Below, piece by piece: positions 1 through 13,515 of a stretch of DNA of 64,000 nt (positions are counted from its first letter, which is position 1; each line of letters opens with the position of its first letter). The stretch covers positions 1 to 64,000 of the forward strand of contig CAWIQF010000006.1 in NCBI GenBank assembly GCA_963838205.1, given 5' to 3'. Origin of the DNA: CAIVVT01 sp963838205. Lineage in GTDB: Bacteria > Acidobacteriota > Terriglobia > Bryobacterales > Bryobacteraceae. The notes beneath the pieces are model-generated. The model searched no databases. It was not told where the DNA came from and saw only the letters and a program-made list of their open reading frames with translations. Made by a program: the position numbers and the translations under genes.

Positions 1-2858
<2,858 letters not shown>

Positions 2859-2956
2859 TAAGACTTACACCGAACACAGACTACTTTCTGTGCCATTCCG
2901 GCCACGCTACTTCATGCCGGATCGGCGTCTGGTTTTTCTCTTAGTTGCCCGTCAAT

Positions 2957-2974
2957 ATTCAGTTTTCAAAGATC
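2957..2974 (-). promoter_or_regulatory. boxA-like antitermination site before 23S
   Basis: On the minus strand the spacer reads GATCTTTGAAAACTGAAT about 100 nt upstream of the 23S start. This matches the CTTTGAAAACTGAA-type boxA element found in many bacterial rRNA leaders and bound by NusB/NusE. A close relative occurs before 16S at 5011-5030, which supports a shared antitermination role. Assigned from motif similarity only. Confidence 0.5.
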
Positions 2975-3082
2975 CTGGAGTGCCTTTGCACTCTATCCAC
3001 CGCGCCTTCGCACGGCCCTGAAAAGCTCAGGAGAAAACCTTCCTCATCTTTGAAGACTTTCTTCCGCTCTCTTCTAGGCTTT

Positions 3083-3159
<77 letters not shown>

Positions 3160-3166
3160 AGAGTGC

Positions 3167-3242
3167 TGGTGGAGCTGATCGGGATCGAACCGACGACCTC
3201 CTGAATGCAAATCAGGCGCTCTCCCAGCTGAGCTACAGCCCC
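3167..3242 (-). tRNA. tRNA-Ala (TGC)
   Basis: A 76-nt cloverleaf with acceptor stem GGGGCTG/CAGCTCC, anticodon loop TTTGCAT (anticodon TGC), T loop TTCGATC and an encoded CCA. It comes first after 16S and tRNA-Ile second. This is the reverse of the usual 16S-Ile-Ala-23S order. Confidence 0.97.
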
Positions 3243-3442
3243 TGCTTTGCCTGCCCCGCGCCTGCGCTCAGGGCAGAAAACAGGATTCGAGGCCGGTTGA
3301 ACGCAAGGCCGGGAGTCCAGCTCACCGGCACTAATCAATATCAATCAATCTCGAGAAGAGAAACCAGGTCCCGAAGAACCGTAGGCTCGGCTCTCCGTCG
3401 AATAGCGTTCTCCCAGTACACCCGGGCGCTATCCATTGTTCT

Positions 3443-4942
<1,500 letters not shown>

Positions 4943-5010
4943 AATTGTAGAGTTGATCTTGGACCCGGTCGGAACTCAAGACTGATCGAAAATTGACTTT
5001 GCGTTCAACC

Positions 5011-5030
5011 AGATTTTCAAAGATCTGAGC
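5011..5030 (-). promoter_or_regulatory. boxA-like site in the 16S leader
   Basis: The minus strand reads GCTCAGATCTTTGAAAATCT about 70 nt upstream of 16S. It shares the ATCTTTGAAAA core with the site before 23S at 2957-2974. This is the expected place for an rRNA antitermination element. A second AGATC-rich palindrome lies just upstream at about 5041-5057. Confidence 0.45.
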
Positions 5031-5301
5031 AGAGACAGACGATCTTTCGAAGATCTGTACCCTGCTGGCCTCGAAAGCTTATCGACAACAGCGCGGCGCG
5101 GTCTTTTTCAAGATCCGGCCTAGTTGTCGAAACTTGGGAAACTCACTTCGGTCGCCAGTCGAGCAGGCGAATCGCTCTCGCGTTCAGTTCCCTACTCGCG
5201 GCTTGCCGTTGCCCATCTGCCAGATTAACAAATTCAACCGGCCTTCGCAAGCCTTATTCGCTTTTGTTATCCGCAGCAGACGTCGTTTGCCGTACAAACC
5301 G

Positions 5302-5331
5302 AGATTAGCATCCCTGCCACTGCCCTGGCAA
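5302..5331 (-). promoter_or_regulatory. Candidate rRNA operon promoter
   Basis: On the minus strand a TTGCCA -35 box (5326-5331) is separated by 18 nt from a TAATCT -10 box (5302-5307). An extended -10 TG dinucleotide sits one base before the hexamer. Transcription would start near 5295 and give a leader of about 350 nt before 16S. The rest of 4943-5416 holds no gene and also separates the operon from the divergent sugar transferase. Inferred from hexamer similarity. Confidence 0.4.
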
Positions 5332-5416
5332 CAAACTGCAACATGAAATCGCATTAATTATTTTCGTTTGGAACGTAAGTTGCTTTAGCCGCGCAACTTC
5401 CACGCATCTCCCGCCC

Positions 5417-6841
5417 ATGGTATGCTGGCTGGCGACCGTGCTCAGCCGTCAGCAGCGCTCGCTTCGCCCGATCCTGTTCATGGCCGATCTGTCGCTGCTC
5501 TGGCTGGCCTTCGAATTGGCATACCGCACTCGCGCGGCCCTGCCCTTCGAGCGCGCTTTCTTCCTCAGCCCCTCCGTCCGCGCCAGCGTTCTGCTCTTTA
5601 CATTGGCCGCCTGGCCCATGGCCGGCCTGTGGCTGGGCGTCTATGAACGCGCGCTGTTGGAGCCTGCCGTGATCGTCGCCTGGCGCGCCGTGAAGCACTC
5701 CTTGGGCCTGCTGGTCGCGCTGGTGGTCTTCGAGTACTTCACGCACCTCGACCTCAGCCGGCCCTTCCTGGCCCTGCTGTGCGCGTATGCCGCCGTCCTG
5801 ACCGCCCTGGCTCGTCTGCTAGTGGATTGGCTGACGCGGCGCTACTGGACCCGACTGGCCGAACCGCGCCACCTGTATGTCGCAGGAACCGGCGCCGAGG
5901 CTCGGCGGATCGGCGCGTTGATCGAGCAGTCCGCCGATTTCGGACTGTGTCTGGACGGCTTTCTGGGCGACGATCCCGGCGAACTGACACTTCAGCGTAG
6001 CTACCCCGTCTACGCCATCGATGCGTTCCCGGAACGTCTGAAAAGCGCGGTTGTGGACGAGGTCATCGTGGCCGTCGAGGGATCGCGTCTGCCGGAAATT
6101 GAGGACCTGCTCGAGGTGTGCGAGGAAGAGGGCGTCCATCTGCGCATGAGTTTGGAATTCTTCCCTCACCGGCGCGGTTCGGTTTCGATTGAGCGGATCG
6201 GCGCCACGCCGCTCCTGACGCTCTCGCGCACTCCTTCCGACGAAGCCCGCCTGCTGCTCAAGCGCCTCACCGACATTGTCGTCGCGGCCCTGGCGCTCAT
6301 CATTCTCTTGCCGCTTCTGGCCCTCATTGCGCTGTTGATAAAAATGAGTTCGCCTGGGCCGATCCTGTTCCGCCAGCAGCGCTGCGGCCTCAACGGGCGC
6401 CGCTTCACCCTGCTGAAATTCCGCACCATGGTGGTCGACGCGGAGCAGCGCCAAGCCGAACTGGCGCACCTCAACGTGAAGCAGGTCAATTTCAAGATCC
6501 CCAACGATCCGCGCCAGACCGGCATCGGCCGCTGGCTGCGCAAGTTCTCGCTGGACGAACTGCCGCAGTTGTGGAACGTACTGCGCGGCCAGATGTCGCT
6601 GGTCGGCCCCCGGCCCGCGATTCCCTCCGAAGTGGAACAATATAAGCGCTGGCAGCGCCGCCGCCTGCGCATGCGTCCTGGGCTCACCAGCCTGTGGGCC
6701 GTCGAGGGGCGCGACGCGCTGGGATTTGAGGAAACGATGCGCCTGGACCTGGCCTACATCGACTCCTGGTCGCTACCCCTGGATTGGTTCATTTTGCTTC
6801 GAACCATCCCGCGCGTCGTGACCGGGAAAGGAGCACATTAG
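5417..6841 (+). CDS. Polyprenyl glycosylphosphotransferase (exopolysaccharide sugar transferase)
   Basis: A 474-aa inner-membrane enzyme of the WbaP/WcaJ type. These transfer a sugar-1-phosphate from a nucleotide sugar to undecaprenyl phosphate, the first step of exopolysaccharide or O-antigen building. The first ~135 residues hold several hydrophobic helices, a soluble nucleotide-binding-like domain follows (about 145-250), then a membrane helix at about 285-305 and the catalytic domain. The family signatures KFRTM, DELPQLWNVL and SLVGPRP and the C-terminal RPGLTSLW block are all present, and length is normal. No strong ribosome-binding site precedes the ATG, so a slightly different start is possible. 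The next gene begins 3 nt after the stop. No other glycan genes are adjacent, so the sugar is unknown. Confidence 0.9.
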   Translation: MVCWLATVLSRQQRSLRPILFMADLSLLWLAFELAYRTRAALPFERAFFLSPSVRASVLLFTLAAWPMAGLWLGVYERALLEPAVIVAWRAVKHSLGLLVALVVFEYFTHLDLSRPFLALLCAYAAVLTALARLLVDWLTRRYWTRLAEPRHLYVAGTGAEARRIGALIEQSADFGLCLDGFLGDDPGELTLQRSYPVYAIDAFPERLKSAVVDEVIVAVEGSRLPEIEDLLEVCEEEGVHLRMSLEFFPHRRGSVSIERIGATPLLTLSRTPSDEARLLLKRLTDIVVAALALIILLPLLALIALLIKMSSPGPILFRQQRCGLNGRRFTLLKFRTMVVDAEQRQAELAHLNVKQVNFKIPNDPRQTGIGRWLRKFSLDELPQLWNVLRGQMSLVGPRPAIPSEVEQYKRWQRRRLRMRPGLTSLWAVEGRDALGFEETMRLDLAYIDSWSLPLDWFILLRTIPRVVTGKGAH

Positions 6842-6844
6842 ACC

Positions 6845-7462
6845 ATGCAATTGATCCCGACCGAGCAGGAAGTGATCGACCTGTTGAAACAGACCGGCGC
6901 GCTGCGCTACGGCCACTTCGAGTACCCCAACGGGCTCCACTCGGATATGTATCTGCAACCCGCGCTGGCCATGCGCCGCTACCAGGAGGCGAAGCTGCTC
7001 AGCGTGGCCCTCAGCCGCAAGCTTCGGGCCAACTCCGAGATCCGCGCGATCATCCCCGAGCTGAGTATCGTCGCCCCGGCGACCGGCGGTCTGCCGGTAG
7101 CCTATGGCATGTGCGAAGCGCTGCGCGCACATCAAGTGTACTGGGCCGAGCAGGCCGACCAAGGCGGGCCGTTGCGTTTCCGGCCGCACCTGCATCCCGT
7201 CCCTGGCGAGAAGGTGCTGCTGGTGGACGATGTCCTGCGCTCCGGCCGCAAGCTGACCGAACTGATGGGCCTGATCGAACAGCAAGGTGCGCATGTGGTG
7301 GGCCTGGCCGTGCTGATCTACCAGCCCAACCCCCAAACCGCCAGCTTCGGCTCCCTGCCCTTCTACTACCTGGCCAAGCTCGACGCGCAGTACTTCTTCG
7401 ACGCGGCCAATCTGCAGTCGTCAACCCACATCAGCGGCAAAGCTGAAAAGGTCTGGATCTAA
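6845..7462 (+). CDS. pyrE: Orotate phosphoribosyltransferase-like protein
   Basis: A 205-aa cytoplasmic type I phosphoribosyltransferase. The N-terminal GALRYGHFEYPNGLHSDMY segment resembles the orotate phosphoribosyltransferase start, and the PRPP-binding loop VLLVDDVLRSG lies near residue 125. OPRT joins orotate and PRPP to give OMP in pyrimidine synthesis. The ATG follows the sugar transferase stop by 3 nt, indicating one transcript; the combination could supply UTP for nucleotide sugars, but that is inference. A paralogous PRTase with another substrate cannot be excluded because no other pyr gene is nearby. Confidence 0.75.
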   Translation: MQLIPTEQEVIDLLKQTGALRYGHFEYPNGLHSDMYLQPALAMRRYQEAKLLSVALSRKLRANSEIRAIIPELSIVAPATGGLPVAYGMCEALRAHQVYWAEQADQGGPLRFRPHLHPVPGEKVLLVDDVLRSGRKLTELMGLIEQQGAHVVGLAVLIYQPNPQTASFGSLPFYYLAKLDAQYFFDAANLQSSTHISGKAEKVWI

Positions 7463-7513
7463 TAGCCGATCCGCGACCTCATCGAGCCGTCTTTCCGAGC
7501 GGTGGGTGTTGCC

Positions 7514-7561
7514 GAGCCGCGACAACGCGAAGAATCGCTCCCTGCGGCCGCTGCTCGTAAC
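7514..7561. repeat. Degenerate copy of the GAGCCGCGAC dispersed repeat
   Basis: The gap after the pyrE-like gene contains GAGCCGCGAC at 7514-7523 and, at 7536-7561, CGCTCCCTGCGGCCGCTGCT followed by CGTAAC. This resembles the complement of repeats at 45396-45560 and the direct form at 60022-60090. It sits between convergent genes and codes for nothing. It appears to be a decayed member of an intergenic repeat family. Confidence 0.4.
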
Positions 7562-7589
7562 AACGGCACGGAGGCGGAGCAGGGGCGAA

Positions 7590-8171
7590 TCAGGGTTTCT
7601 GGTGCAGCAGCTTGTGTTTAACGTCCGGCCAGAACTCTGAACCGAGATTGCTGGCGAAATCGAAGCCCAGCCGGATAGTGCCTTCGAGCAGACCCAGGCG
7701 CACTGTATTGAGCCGGCCGGGATACCATTGGTTGGAAAGAAACTCGGAGCCGTAGGCACTACCGATACGCCAAGTGGAGAGGGTTTCGCCGCCGCAATCG
7801 GTGCGGGTCAGGATGGTGCCACGGAACGCATGGCCAGTTCTGCGCCAGAATCCCGTGTCAGCGGATCGATAATAGCGCGGGTCCTGGTGCAGCGTCGAAT
7901 CCAGACCGAAGGCCAGAGCACCATGGATCGCGGTGGTGGCGACTGTCGAGGCGAAACGTTCACCGTAGGCGCCGGCCCCCTGGCCCCACTCGCGCGGAGC
8001 ATTATCCGCCTGCAGGAATCCGGCGTAGAGAACGGATCCGGCCAACGCCTGAGGGCCGAAAACAGTTTCGGCGTGAAAGAGCAGTTTCTCCGACACATCC
8101 ATCGAATCGACGGTCTGGGCCATCACTCCCAGCGGGAATGCACACAGCAAAACTGCCCTAAGTAATATCAC
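7590..8171 (-). CDS. Secreted/outer-membrane-type protein of unknown function
   Basis: A 193-aa protein starting at GTG with a clear signal peptide (hydrophobic residues 2-17, probable cleavage after VMAQ). The mature part is rich in Gly, aromatic and polar residues, with alternating patterns such as STLHQDPRYYR and GSAYGSEFLSNQWYPG, as in acidobacterial envelope proteins. I do not recognise a catalytic motif. It is convergent with the pyrE-like gene and lies upstream of a small membrane protein on the same strand. The GTG lacks a good Shine-Dalgarno sequence. Confidence 0.6.
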   Translation of the reverse strand: MILLRAVLLCAFPLGVMAQTVDSMDVSEKLLFHAETVFGPQALAGSVLYAGFLQADNAPREWGQGAGAYGERFASTVATTAIHGALAFGLDSTLHQDPRYYRSADTGFWRRTGHAFRGTILTRTDCGGETLSTWRIGSAYGSEFLSNQWYPGRLNTVRLGLLEGTIRLGFDFASNLGSEFWPDVKHKLLHQKP

Positions 8172-8198
8172 TAGGCATTGCTAGCATATCGCACTAGC

Positions 8199-8387
8199 TC
8201 AGTTCTTGAATCTATAACTGGTGATCGAGCCCCACAGTCCGAACACCTGCAGAAGCCAAACGGCGACCGCAATGACAACCACGACATTCAGGATGGACCT
8301 GATGGTGGATTGCATGGGGATCCGATTGACCAGCCACAACAGGAAGCCGACCACAACCAGCACAACGACAATGTTTAATAACGGCAT
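8199..8387 (-). CDS. Thivi_2564-type small membrane protein
   Basis: A 62-aa protein made of two hydrophobic helices (about residues 4-20 and 30-50) around the short loop NRIPMQSTIRS, ending SYRFKN. The pattern PLLNIVVVLVVVGFLLWLVN followed by ILNVVVVIAVAVWLL matches the Thivi_2564 family of small two-helix inner-membrane proteins, whose function is unknown. A good CAGGAG site lies 10 nt before the ATG. Together with the neighbouring 50-aa membrane protein it forms a minus-strand pair; such genes often sit near stress genes such as csbD. Confidence 0.75.
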   Translation of the reverse strand: MPLLNIVVVLVVVGFLLWLVNRIPMQSTIRSILNVVVVIAVAVWLLQVFGLWGSITSYRFKN

Positions 8388-8476
8388 TTTCTTTACGCTC
8401 CTGAAACACCAGGCGGCAATTCACTACCCAATCGCCAGCCTGGCGCCCGATCGGGGGGACGTGTCCGCTGGACTGA

Positions 8477-8629
8477 CTAGGCGGCGGCCCGGCGGCCCGA
8501 AATCAGGTTGAATACCAGGACGATCAGCGCCACGACCAACAGGATGTGAATCAGCCCGCCAGCGGTGAACGAGGTGAGCATTCCGAGAGCCCACAGAACT
8601 ATCAAAATTATAAAGAGTGTCCAGAGCAT
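8477..8629 (-). CDS. Lmo0937-type 50-aa membrane protein
   Basis: A 50-aa protein starting MLWTLFIILIVLWALG, with a second helix ILLVVALIVLVFNLI and a basic C-terminus. It matches the lmo0937 family of tiny two-helix membrane proteins. The start is chosen by the AAGGA site 9 nt upstream; a longer reading of the frame upstream has non-coding character. It lies 89 nt upstream of the Thivi_2564-like gene on the same strand. Function is unknown; a membrane-stress association is inferred from the usual genomic company of this family. Confidence 0.75.
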   Translation of the reverse strand: MLWTLFIILIVLWALGMLTSFTAGGLIHILLVVALIVLVFNLISGRRAAA

Positions 8630-8996
8630 GTTTTTGGTTCCTTCGCGGTGTATGAGTGCAAGCGCGGGGCCAAAGTAGCAAGGAGAGCTAAATGGGAAGC
8701 CGGGCCAACCAGTGCAGTGCCGGAACGGGGAGTACCGATGGGTCAGGGTGCAGGATGTGCACAGAAAAGGGCAGTTGCTGCATGTCAAACTCATAGATGC
8801 AGCGAATTATGTGTCCGAGATCGACGCGTCGAATTGTGCCGGTTGGGCAAGCGGCGGACAAGGCTTTTAGAGATGCTGGAACCGATTGTGAGGCAGGTGG
8901 CAGGAGCCGTGCAATGAAGCCCGAGATTGCCAGACACCGCTGCGGGCCGGGGAGTCGGGCCGAGACAACAAACGGTATCGACGAGAGGGGCTGAGC
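8630..8996. other. Divergent intergenic region upstream of mgtA
   Basis: A 367-nt region between the minus-strand 50-aa membrane protein and the plus-strand mgtA remnant. It must hold promoters in both directions. I see no convincing sigma-70 pair and no folding pattern that I can identify as an Mg2+-sensing (M-box) riboswitch. No coding capacity is supported. Confidence 0.4.
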
Positions 8997-11542
8997 ATGA
9001 ACACACCAGACGAGACGCTGGACCGCTATTGGGATATGCCGCAGCACGAGCTGCTGGAGCTGCTCAAAGCGACGCCGGCGGGACTGAGTTCTGCGGAGGC
9101 GAAACAGCGGCTGCGCGAGTACGGACCGAACAGCCTGGCGGGGGAGTCGCGTTTTGCCGCGCTGATGAGTCTGCTGCGCTTTTTTGGCAATCCGCTGGTG
9201 CTGATCCTGCTCGCGGCGAGCGTGATCTCGATCGTGCTCGGCGATCACGTCGGCGGCACCATCATCATCACGATTGTTCTGCTTAGCGTGGTCGTGAATT
9301 TCTACGTGGAGTTTCAGGCGCGGCATGCGGTGGAGGATATCCGCAAGCAGGTGGCTACCACGGCGGCGGTGTTGCGGGACGGACACGAGGTGGAAGTGCC
9401 GGTGGCGGAGTTGGTGCGCGGGGATATCGTGCACCTGAATGCCGGGGACCTGACGCCGGCCGATGCGCGTCTACTCGAAGCCAAGGACCTGCACGTGCGC
9501 GAGTCCGCGCTGACGGGAGAGTCGTTGCCGGTGGACAAAGCGGCGGCGGACTTGCCGGCCGGGCAACACAGCATGGCAGACGCCAGCAACAGCGTGTTCC
9601 TGGGGACCGCGGTGCAGACCGGCATCGGCACGGCGGTGATTGTCCGGACGGGCAAGGACACGGCCTTCGGCGCGATTGCGGCGCGGTTGGCGACGCGGCC
9701 GCCGGAGACGGAATTCGGCCGCGGGATCCGCCACTTCGGGCTGCTGCTGACGCGCGTGATCATGCTGCTAGTGTTGTTCGTGCTGCTGGTCAACATCGCG
9801 TTCCATCGCCCGATGCTGGAATCGTTTCTGTTTTCGGTGGCGCTGGCGGTAGGGATGACGCCGGAGATGATGCCGATGATCATCACGATCACCCTGGCGC
9901 AGGGTGCGCGGCGAATGGCGAAAAAGAAAGTGCTGGTCAAGCAGGCTGACGGCGATCGAGGACTTCGGCAGCGTGGAGATACTGTGCAGCGACAAGACGG
10001 GGACGCTGACGGAAGGCGAGATCGTGCTGGACCGGCACGTGGACGTGGCGGGGCAGGATAGCGACGAGGTCCTGCAGCTGGTGTATCTGAACAGCCACTT
10101 TGAAACGGGTATCAAGAGCCCGCTCGACGACGCGATCCTGAAGCACGAGCACCCGGCGTTGGAGGAGTATGCGAAGGCCGACGAGATACCTTTCGACTTC
10201 AACCGCAAGCGTCTCTCGGTGGTGGTGCGCCATGGCGGCGAGCAACTACTGATCACCAAGGGCGAGGCGGAGGGAGTGTTCGACATCTGCCAGACAGTGA
10301 TGGTCGATGGCACTCCGCAGCCATTCGACGACGGCCGCCGAGCGCAGGCGGCTGAGCAATTGAAGAAGCTGAGCGGCGACGGATTCCGCACGCTCGGCGT
10401 GGCAGTCAAGAAGGTGGAGCCGCAGGAATCCTACACAGTGGCGTCGGAGAAGGAGATGACATTGGCGGGGTTCGCGGCATTTCTCGACCCGCCCAAGGAA
10501 GGGATTGTTGCGGTGCTCCAGGCGCTGAAGGATAACGGCGTGGGCGTGATCATCATGACCGGCGACAACCAATACGTGACCCAGAAGGTAGCGCACGATG
10601 TGGGGCTGGCGACCGACCGGATTGTGACGGGCGACCAATTGGATGCGATGGACGATGCGGCGCTGGCTTACCAGGCGGAGCACGGGGCGATTTTCGCGCG
10701 CGTCTCTCCGGAACAAAAGAACCGGGTGATTCTGGGTCTGAAGGCGCGCGGGCACGTGGTGGGCTACATCGGCGACGGGATCAACGATGCTCCGTCGCTC
10801 CACACGGCGGACGTCGGTATTTCGGTCATGAACGGCGTGGATGTGGCCAAAGACGCCGCGAAGATCATCCTGCTGGAGAAAGATCTGGGGGTGTTGAACG
10901 ATGGCGTGACCGAGGGACGGCGTTGCTACGCCAACATCATGAAGTACATCATCATGAGCACCAGTTCGAACTTCGGCAATATGTTCAGCATGGCCGCTGC
11001 ATCGCTGTTCCTTCCATTCCTGCCGATGTTGCCGACGCAAATCCTGCTGAACAATTTCCTATATGACACTTCACAGGTGGCCGTGCCCGGCGATAATGTC
11101 GATCCGGCGCTGCTGCACAGGCCGAAGCGCTGGCAGATTGCCTTCATTCGCCAGTTCATGCTGATTATCGGACCGATCAGACTCACTCTACGATTTCCTC
11201 ACCTTCGGCCTTCTGCTGTGGTTGTTCCACGCCGCTGCGAACGCGCCGCTTTTCCGGACAGGATGGTTCGTGGAATCGCTGGCCACGCAGACGCTGGTCG
11301 TCTTCGTGATCCGGACGGCGGGCAACCCGTTCAAGAGCCGGCCGAGCAGGCCGTTGCTGGCAGGAGTTGTTATCATCTCCCTATTCGGCGCGGTGCTGCC
11401 GTACACGTATCTGGGCACACTGATGGGATTCACGCCGATTCCGATGGCGTTGCTGGGTGCGATCGCGCTACTGGCGTTGACGTACCTGATGCTGGTGCAA
11501 GCGGTGAAGACGTGGTTCTATCGGCGGCATGCGTTGCTCTGA
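8997..11542 (+). pseudogene. mgtA: MgtA-type P-type ATPase interrupted by two frameshifts
   Basis: Magnesium-importing P-type ATPase (P3B), split over three frames. Frame one (8997 to about 9945) carries the N-terminal cation ATPase domain, membrane helices, the TGES actuator motif and MTPEMMPMI of helix 4. Frame two carries the phosphorylation motif DKTGT and the hinge GDGINDAPS. Frame three (from about 11182) holds the last helices. One extra base near 9942-9947, just before LTAIEDFGSVEIL, and one near 11181 explain both breaks; removing them leaves 2544 nt, a normal 847-aa MgtA. All active-site motifs are intact, so either inactivation is recent or the two insertions are sequencing errors. 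The start has a GAGAGGGG site 6 nt upstream. A programmed frameshift is unlikely with two sites and no slippery sequence. Confidence 0.85.
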
Positions 11543-11566
11543 CGCACGGGAGTGTGTGCGCGATCC

Positions 11567-12268
11567 TCAGGGGCCGGTGGCGGTGCCGAACAGTGCCCCG
11601 ACGCCGGCCGTGATGGCCATGGCGAGAGCGCCCCAAAACGTGACGCGAATTGCGCCCACCATTACGCCGGCGCCACCGGTGTGGGCCGCCAGAGCGCCGA
11701 GCAGCGCCAGGAACAGCAGAGAGGTTCCAGAGACCAGTGGGATCAGGGCCGCGGCCGGGGTTAGGGCCGCGACCAGGAGCGGCATGAGCGCTCCGATGGC
11801 GAAGCTGCCGGCCGAGGCCATCGCAGCCTGAATCGGCCTTGCCTTGAAGGACGGGGAGATGCCGAGTTCATCGCGGGCGTGCGCCCCCAAGGCGTCATGA
11901 GCCATCAACTGCTGGGCTACCTGCTTGGCGAGCGCGGGAGCGAGCCCGCGGGCGATGTAGATGGCCGCCAGTTCCTTGTGCTCGCCCACGTTGTCGGTCT
12001 TCAGTTCCGCGCGCTCCAGTTGGAGGTCGGCCTTCTCGGTATCGGCCTGGGAGTGCACGGAGACGTATTCACCCGCGGCCATCGACATCGCCCCGGCAAC
12101 CAAACCGGCGACCCCGGCGATCAAGACGCTGCTGTGCGTCCCGTGGGCCGCGGCGACGCCGAGCACCAGACTGGCCGTCGAAAGGATGCCGTCGTTGGCG
12201 CCCAAGACCGCCGCACGTAACCAACCGACGCGGGCGGTGCGATGCCGTTCTATCTGACGTACAGGCAT
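11567..12268 (-). CDS. VIT1/CCC1-family iron/manganese transporter
   Basis: A 233-aa inner-membrane protein of the vacuolar iron transporter family. It has the N-terminal signature RAAVLGANDGILSTASLVLG, a GAMSMAAGEYVSV helix, a charged cytosolic metal-binding-like section rich in Glu, Lys and His (about residues 85-150), and three C-terminal helices. Eukaryotic members move Fe2+ or Mn2+ into vacuoles; bacterial members are inferred to export the same ions. The start is set by AAGGAG 7 nt before ATG at 12268. It is convergent with the mgtA remnant, giving a small divalent-cation neighbourhood. Confidence 0.85.
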   Translation of the reverse strand: MPVRQIERHRTARVGWLRAAVLGANDGILSTASLVLGVAAAHGTHSSVLIAGVAGLVAGAMSMAAGEYVSVHSQADTEKADLQLERAELKTDNVGEHKELAAIYIARGLAPALAKQVAQQLMAHDALGAHARDELGISPSFKARPIQAAMASAGSFAIGALMPLLVAALTPAAALIPLVSGTSLLFLALLGALAAHTGGAGVMVGAIRVTFWGALAMAITAGVGALFGTATGP

Positions 12269-12425
12269 AGCGTGACTCCTTGAGGCTTGAACCACGATCG
12301 CATTTCAAGATGCAGCGCGCCGGTGGCCGATGGCGGCAGGAAACGGCGCTGCGATGCGCGCGCAAACTGTCAACGGAGGATCCACGGCGACCTATCGGCT
12401 TCTTTCCGGCAACGGGGAATGGCGA

Positions 12426-13505
12426 TTAGTGCTTCGCCGGCGCCTTGGGAGCGGCTGCGGCCGCGGGCGCGGCGGCGTAGACCAGGATCTGGATGCTGCC
12501 GTCCGGGCTCTCCGTGGAACTCTTGCCAAAGCCGAGAGTCTTCAGACGTGTGTCATCCATGGGGAATTTGTCCACCAGGTACTTGCGAATGAGATAGCCG
12601 CGGGCGTCACTGAGCGCGAGCTGCTTGTCGGTGTCGCCGGTTGAGCCGGTGCTGGACGTAATGACGGCAAAGCCGAACTTCTGCGATTGCAGGTATTGCC
12701 CCGCGGCATCGAGATTCTTCTCATTCTTCAGCTTGGAGGAATCCGGTTTGTCAAACAGGTTTTTCGGGTCGAACTGGAAGCTCTTGAGGGGCTGCTCTTT
12801 GGGCAACTGGGCTATGGCGTGTTCCTGAACCTCCCCGGGATCTGCGAATCCACGGTTCTTGAAAAACCCGCGCAGCAGGAAGTTATGCTTCATTGCGTCC
12901 GCGTCATCATGAATGGAAGTCACGCTGGCCGCAGCCTGATTATAGAGTGACGTATCGTTGATCAGCTTACCTATGGTTCCGCGACCCGTATTGATCTTGG
13001 CGGTGATCAGGTTGATGTTGTCGCTCGCTCCGGCGATACTTTCGAGAGCCCCCTGGCTGGTGTCCAGGATCTGATTGGCCTTACTGAACAGATCCGAGAT
13101 ATCGAAAGGCGGCGTGCTGTCGATGGTCTCGCCGCCCTTGAGCCTGGCCGCGTCCATCGAGCCGAAAGAGATTTCGACGTACTTATCTCCCAGCAGACCT
13201 TCCGATTGGATGGCGGCAACGGAGTCCTGCTTGATGATCGACTGCGTCTCTTTGTCGAGATCCATCAGCACCGTAACTTTGCCATCGGGCCGCTTGGGTA
13301 GCTGGATCGAGCGGACGGCGCCCTTGCGGATGCCGCCGACACGAACATCGGCGCCCTCGCCGAGACCAGCGACGTTGTCGAAGTCACTCCGGACCTGATA
13401 GTGCGAGCCGAACTTCGACTGCTGGCTGCCGACCAGAAACACACAAATGGCGAGAATGGCCAGCGAGGCCAGCATGAACAGTCCTAATCGAAAGCTCTGT
13501 GACAT
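12426..13505 (-). CDS. mlaD: MlaD-like MCE protein with OmpA-like C-terminal domain
   Basis: A 359-aa periplasmic protein anchored by one N-terminal helix (about residues 6-28). Residues ~35-115 form the MCE domain, with GEGADVRVGGIRKGAV and SEGLLGDKYVEIS. A helical linker follows, and residues ~265-345 resemble an OmpA/MotB fold: a TDKQLALSDARGYLIRKYLV helix and then LKTLGFGKSS. MCE proteins form hexameric lipid-binding rings of Mla-type ABC transporters between the membranes. A peptidoglycan-binding-like tail is unusual for MlaD and could tether the ring to the wall (inference). It follows mlaE and mlaF in one operon; the start at 13505 avoids overlap with mlaF and has a GAGG site. The C-terminus is Ala/Pro-rich. 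Confidence 0.85.
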   Translation of the reverse strand: MSQSFRLGLFMLASLAILAICVFLVGSQQSKFGSHYQVRSDFDNVAGLGEGADVRVGGIRKGAVRSIQLPKRPDGKVTVLMDLDKETQSIIKQDSVAAIQSEGLLGDKYVEISFGSMDAARLKGGETIDSTPPFDISDLFSKANQILDTSQGALESIAGASDNINLITAKINTGRGTIGKLINDTSLYNQAAASVTSIHDDADAMKHNFLLRGFFKNRGFADPGEVQEHAIAQLPKEQPLKSFQFDPKNLFDKPDSSKLKNEKNLDAAGQYLQSQKFGFAVITSSTGSTGDTDKQLALSDARGYLIRKYLVDKFPMDDTRLKTLGFGKSSTESPDGSIQILVYAAAPAAAAAPKAPAKH

Positions 13506-13515
13506 AACTCTAACC

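Noticed and set aside
8790..8996. M-box magnesium riboswitch upstream of mgtA
   Set aside because: The conserved M-box sequence blocks were not found by eye and no terminator hairpin with a T-run precedes the gene.
9942..9947. Programmed ribosomal frameshift in mgtA
   Set aside because: No slippery heptamer or stimulator is seen, and a second break downstream would also need recoding.
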